Origin: Prostheceraeus crozeri | Lineage: Eukaryota > Platyhelminthes > Polycladida > Euryleptidae | DNA: 64,000 nt | Reading direction: 5' to 3' | Assembly: GCA_907163375.1 (NCBI GenBank) | Contig: CAJQUW010007983.1 | Location: forward strand, 167,565 to 231,564 | Shown here: in pieces, positions 62,146 through 64,000 of the stretch | How the letters are laid out: every line of letters starts with the position of its first letter | Position numbering within the stretch: position 1 is the first letter of the stretch | The notes under the pieces: generated by a model | What the model saw: the letters and a program-made list of their open reading frames with translations, nothing else | Database searches by the model: none | What the model was told of the DNA's origin: nothing | Made by a program: the position numbers and the translations under genes

Positions 62146-64000
62146 AGGAATCTCCTACCCCAGCCTAGTCAGAGACCTACTGTCAGAATCTCTCCCAGCT
62201 AGTCAGACCTACTGTTAGAATCTCTCCCACCATAGTCAGACCTATGCTGTCAGAATCTCTCCCAGCATAGTTACAACCTACTGTCGAGAACCTCTCCCAG
62301 CATAAGTCAGACCTACTGTCAGAACCTCTCCCAGCCTAGTCAGACCAAACTGTCAGAATCTCTCACAACCTTTAGTCCGACACCTACTGTCAAATCCTCA
62401 CACAGCCTAGTCAGACCTACTGTCAGAATGTCTCACGGCCTAGTCAGATACCTGCAGTCATAAATCTCTCCAGTCCTAGTCAACCTACTGTTAGAATCTC
62501 TCCCAGCCTAGTCAGGACCTACTGTCTGAACTTTCTCCCATCCACTTAACTACCGGTCAGAATCTCCTTCAAGCATAGTCAGACATAAAATCAAAATCCT
62601 CCCATCTTAGTCAGACCTCCTGCTAGAATCTCTCTCACCTAGCATACCTACTGTCAGAATCTCTCCCAGCGATAGTCAGACCTACTGTCAGAATCTCTCA
62701 CAACTAGTCAGTAACATACTGTCAGAATCTTATCCAGCATATGTGCACAGTACCTACGTCAGAATCTCTCCCACGCATAGTCATACTACTGTCTGAACTC
62801 TCACAGCATAGTCAGACCTACTGTCTGAATCTCTCCCCTCCAGTGTAGTCAGACCTACTGTCAGAAAAAAAATCTCTCCCAGCCTAGTCAGACCCTACTC
62901 GTCAGAATCTCATTCCCAGAGGCATATGTCAGACCTACTGTCAGAATCTCTCCCTAGCAATAGTCAGACCTACTGTCAGAATCTCCTCCAGCCTTAGTCA
63001 GACCTACTGTTTGAATCTTCTCCCAGCCTAGTCAGATCCTACTGTCAGAATCTCTCCCAGCGTAGTACAACCTACTAGTCAGAATCTCTCCCAGTGTAGT
63101 CAGACCTACTGTCAGAATCTTCCCAGGCCTAGTCAGACCTACTGTCAGAATCTCTCCCAGCATAGAGCCTAGTCAGACCTACCTGTCAGAACTCTCTTCC
63201 AGCCTAGTCAGACCTACTGTTCAGAATCTCTCCCAGCATTGAGTCAGACCTGCTGTCAGAATCTCTACAAGCTTAGTTCAGACCTACTGTCAGAATCTCT
63301 CCACAGCATAGTCAGACCTACTGTTCTGAACTCTCCCAGCCTAGTCAGAAACCTACTGTCAGAAATCTCTCCCACCATAGTCAGACCTACTGGTCAGTAT
63401 CTCTCCAGCCTTGTCAGACCTTCCTCCAGAATCTCTCGCAAAATAGTCAGACTACTGTCAGAATCTTTCCCTAGCTAGTCAGACCTACTGTTAGAATCTC
63501 TCCCAGCCTAGACTAGGTCAGACCTACTGTCGGAACCTCTCACAGCCTAGTCAGACCTACTGTTAGAATCTCTCGCAGCCTAGTCAGACCTACTGTCAGA
63601 ATCTCTCCCACCCTAGTCAGACCTACTGTCAGAAGCTCTCACAACCTAGTCAGACCTACTATTAGAGTCTCTCACAGCCTAGTCAGACCTACTGTCAGAA
63701 TCTCTCCCACCATAGTCAGACCTACTGACAGAATCTCTCCCAGCCTAGTCAGACCTACTGTCAGAATCTTATAGCCCTAGTCTTGACCCATCTGTTAGAA
63801 TCTCTCCAACCTGAGTCACACTACTGTCCGAAACTTCTACAGCCTAGGTCAGACCCCTACTGTCTGGAATCTCTCACAGCCTTGTTTAGGACCTACTATC
63901 TGAACCTCTCCCAGCATAGTCAGACCTATTGTTGAATCGATCACTACCTAGTAGACTACGGTCAGAATCTTTCCCAGTCAGACTACTATTTGAATCTCTC
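62146..64000 (+). other. Indel-rich end of the 33-bp array, probable uncorrected sequence
   Basis: From about 62146 single-base insertions and deletions appear every 20-40 bases (CTGTCAGGAATCTCCTACCC, GTCAGAAAAAAAATCTC, CCTATGCTGTCAG), whereas the preceding 27 kb has almost only substitutions. Blocks here are recognisable noisy versions of cleaner blocks elsewhere in the array, such as 44488-44720 and 59115-59490. The change is abrupt and includes homopolymer runs, which fits raw long-read error near a contig end better than real divergence. Confidence 0.7.

Larger units (their letters stand above)
34604..64000 (+). repeat. 33-bp satellite/minisatellite array, at least 29.4 kb, open at the right edge
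   Basis: About 890 head-to-tail units. A representative consensus unit is at 48250-48282: it opens CCTAGTCAGACCTACT and contains CAGAATCTCTCCCAG. Frequent variants have CATAG for CCTAG, CTCACAG for CTCCCAG, GACCTTCCTTCAG for GACCTACTGTCAG, and CTGTCTGAA or CTGTTAGAA. Occasional 32-bp units and one shorter class (CCCAGTCAGACCTACTATTA) shift the frame. GTCAGA occurs twice per unit. The array continues past the window. Open frames such as SQPSQTYCQNL, LVRPTVRISHS and, on the minus strand, LGEILTVGLTR are direct readings of the 33-bp unit, not genes. Confidence 0.98.

Noticed and set aside
25206-64000. Common origin of the two satellites, suggested by the shared word ATTCTGA
   Set aside because: A 7-base match between a 21-bp and a 33-bp unit is expected by chance. 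The rest of the units do not align.
25206-64000. CRISPR array
   Set aside because: There are no unique spacers between repeats, units are contiguous, and the sequence is eukaryotic.
62146-64000. Indel-rich end as a distinct, diverged satellite subfamily
   Set aside because: The unit order matches cleaner blocks elsewhere, and changes are scattered single-base indels and homopolymers with an abrupt start, which fits sequencing error better.

Overview
This is a metazoan nuclear DNA window: AT-rich, intron-bearing, and full of decayed transposable elements of animal type (RTE-like LINE, Penelope-like, pogo/CENP-B-like, piggyBac-like and IS630/mariner-like). A secreted or membrane LRR-Ig protein exon and many short TAGGCCTA-type words suggest a marine invertebrate, perhaps a deuterostome such as an echinoderm, hemichordate or amphioxus. 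That placement is a low-confidence inference. Only one convincing host gene is present: the 5' coding exon of an LRR + LRRCT + Ig protein on the minus strand at 1-1160, running off the left edge.

From about 1.2 to 25.2 kb the window is a transposon graveyard. An inverted-repeat element (1522-1995) carries a tail resembling a Penelope GIY-YIG domain. A LINE endonuclease fragment follows at about 2.03-2.45 kb. A DUF4817/mariner-like transposase is split into two halves (about 2990-3495 and 12253-12598). Between the halves lies an 8757-bp insertion bounded by a perfect 14-bp inverted repeat, with tandem repeats just inside both ends. Removing the insertion and one copy of a flanking TG rejoins the transposase in frame. 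Smaller elements sit inside the insertion (7210-7380, 9611-10439, about 11456-11634). To its right are a (CT)n tract, an LTR-element primer-binding-site fossil, a pogo-like transposase, a more GC-rich broken tract that may be virus-like, a Penelope-like reverse transcriptase and a second CENP-B-type transposase tail.

From 25.2 kb on the window is mostly satellite. The first array (25206-30478) has 20/21-bp units and contains a 1286-bp block repeated in tandem almost without change. A 4.1-kb spacer follows, holding a piggyBac-like element with inverted ends and, just before the next array, a possible promoter or first exon. The second array (34604 to the right edge, 29.4 kb) has 33-bp units with nested higher-order copies and an unusually uniform zone near 47.4-50.2 kb. 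From about 62146 onward the same repeat suddenly fills with single-base insertions and deletions, which looks more like uncorrected sequence than biology.

Both unit lengths are divisible by three and stop-poor, so long repetitive open frames appear on both strands. I do not regard them as genes. No tRNA, rRNA, CRISPR array or bacterial-type operon was seen.
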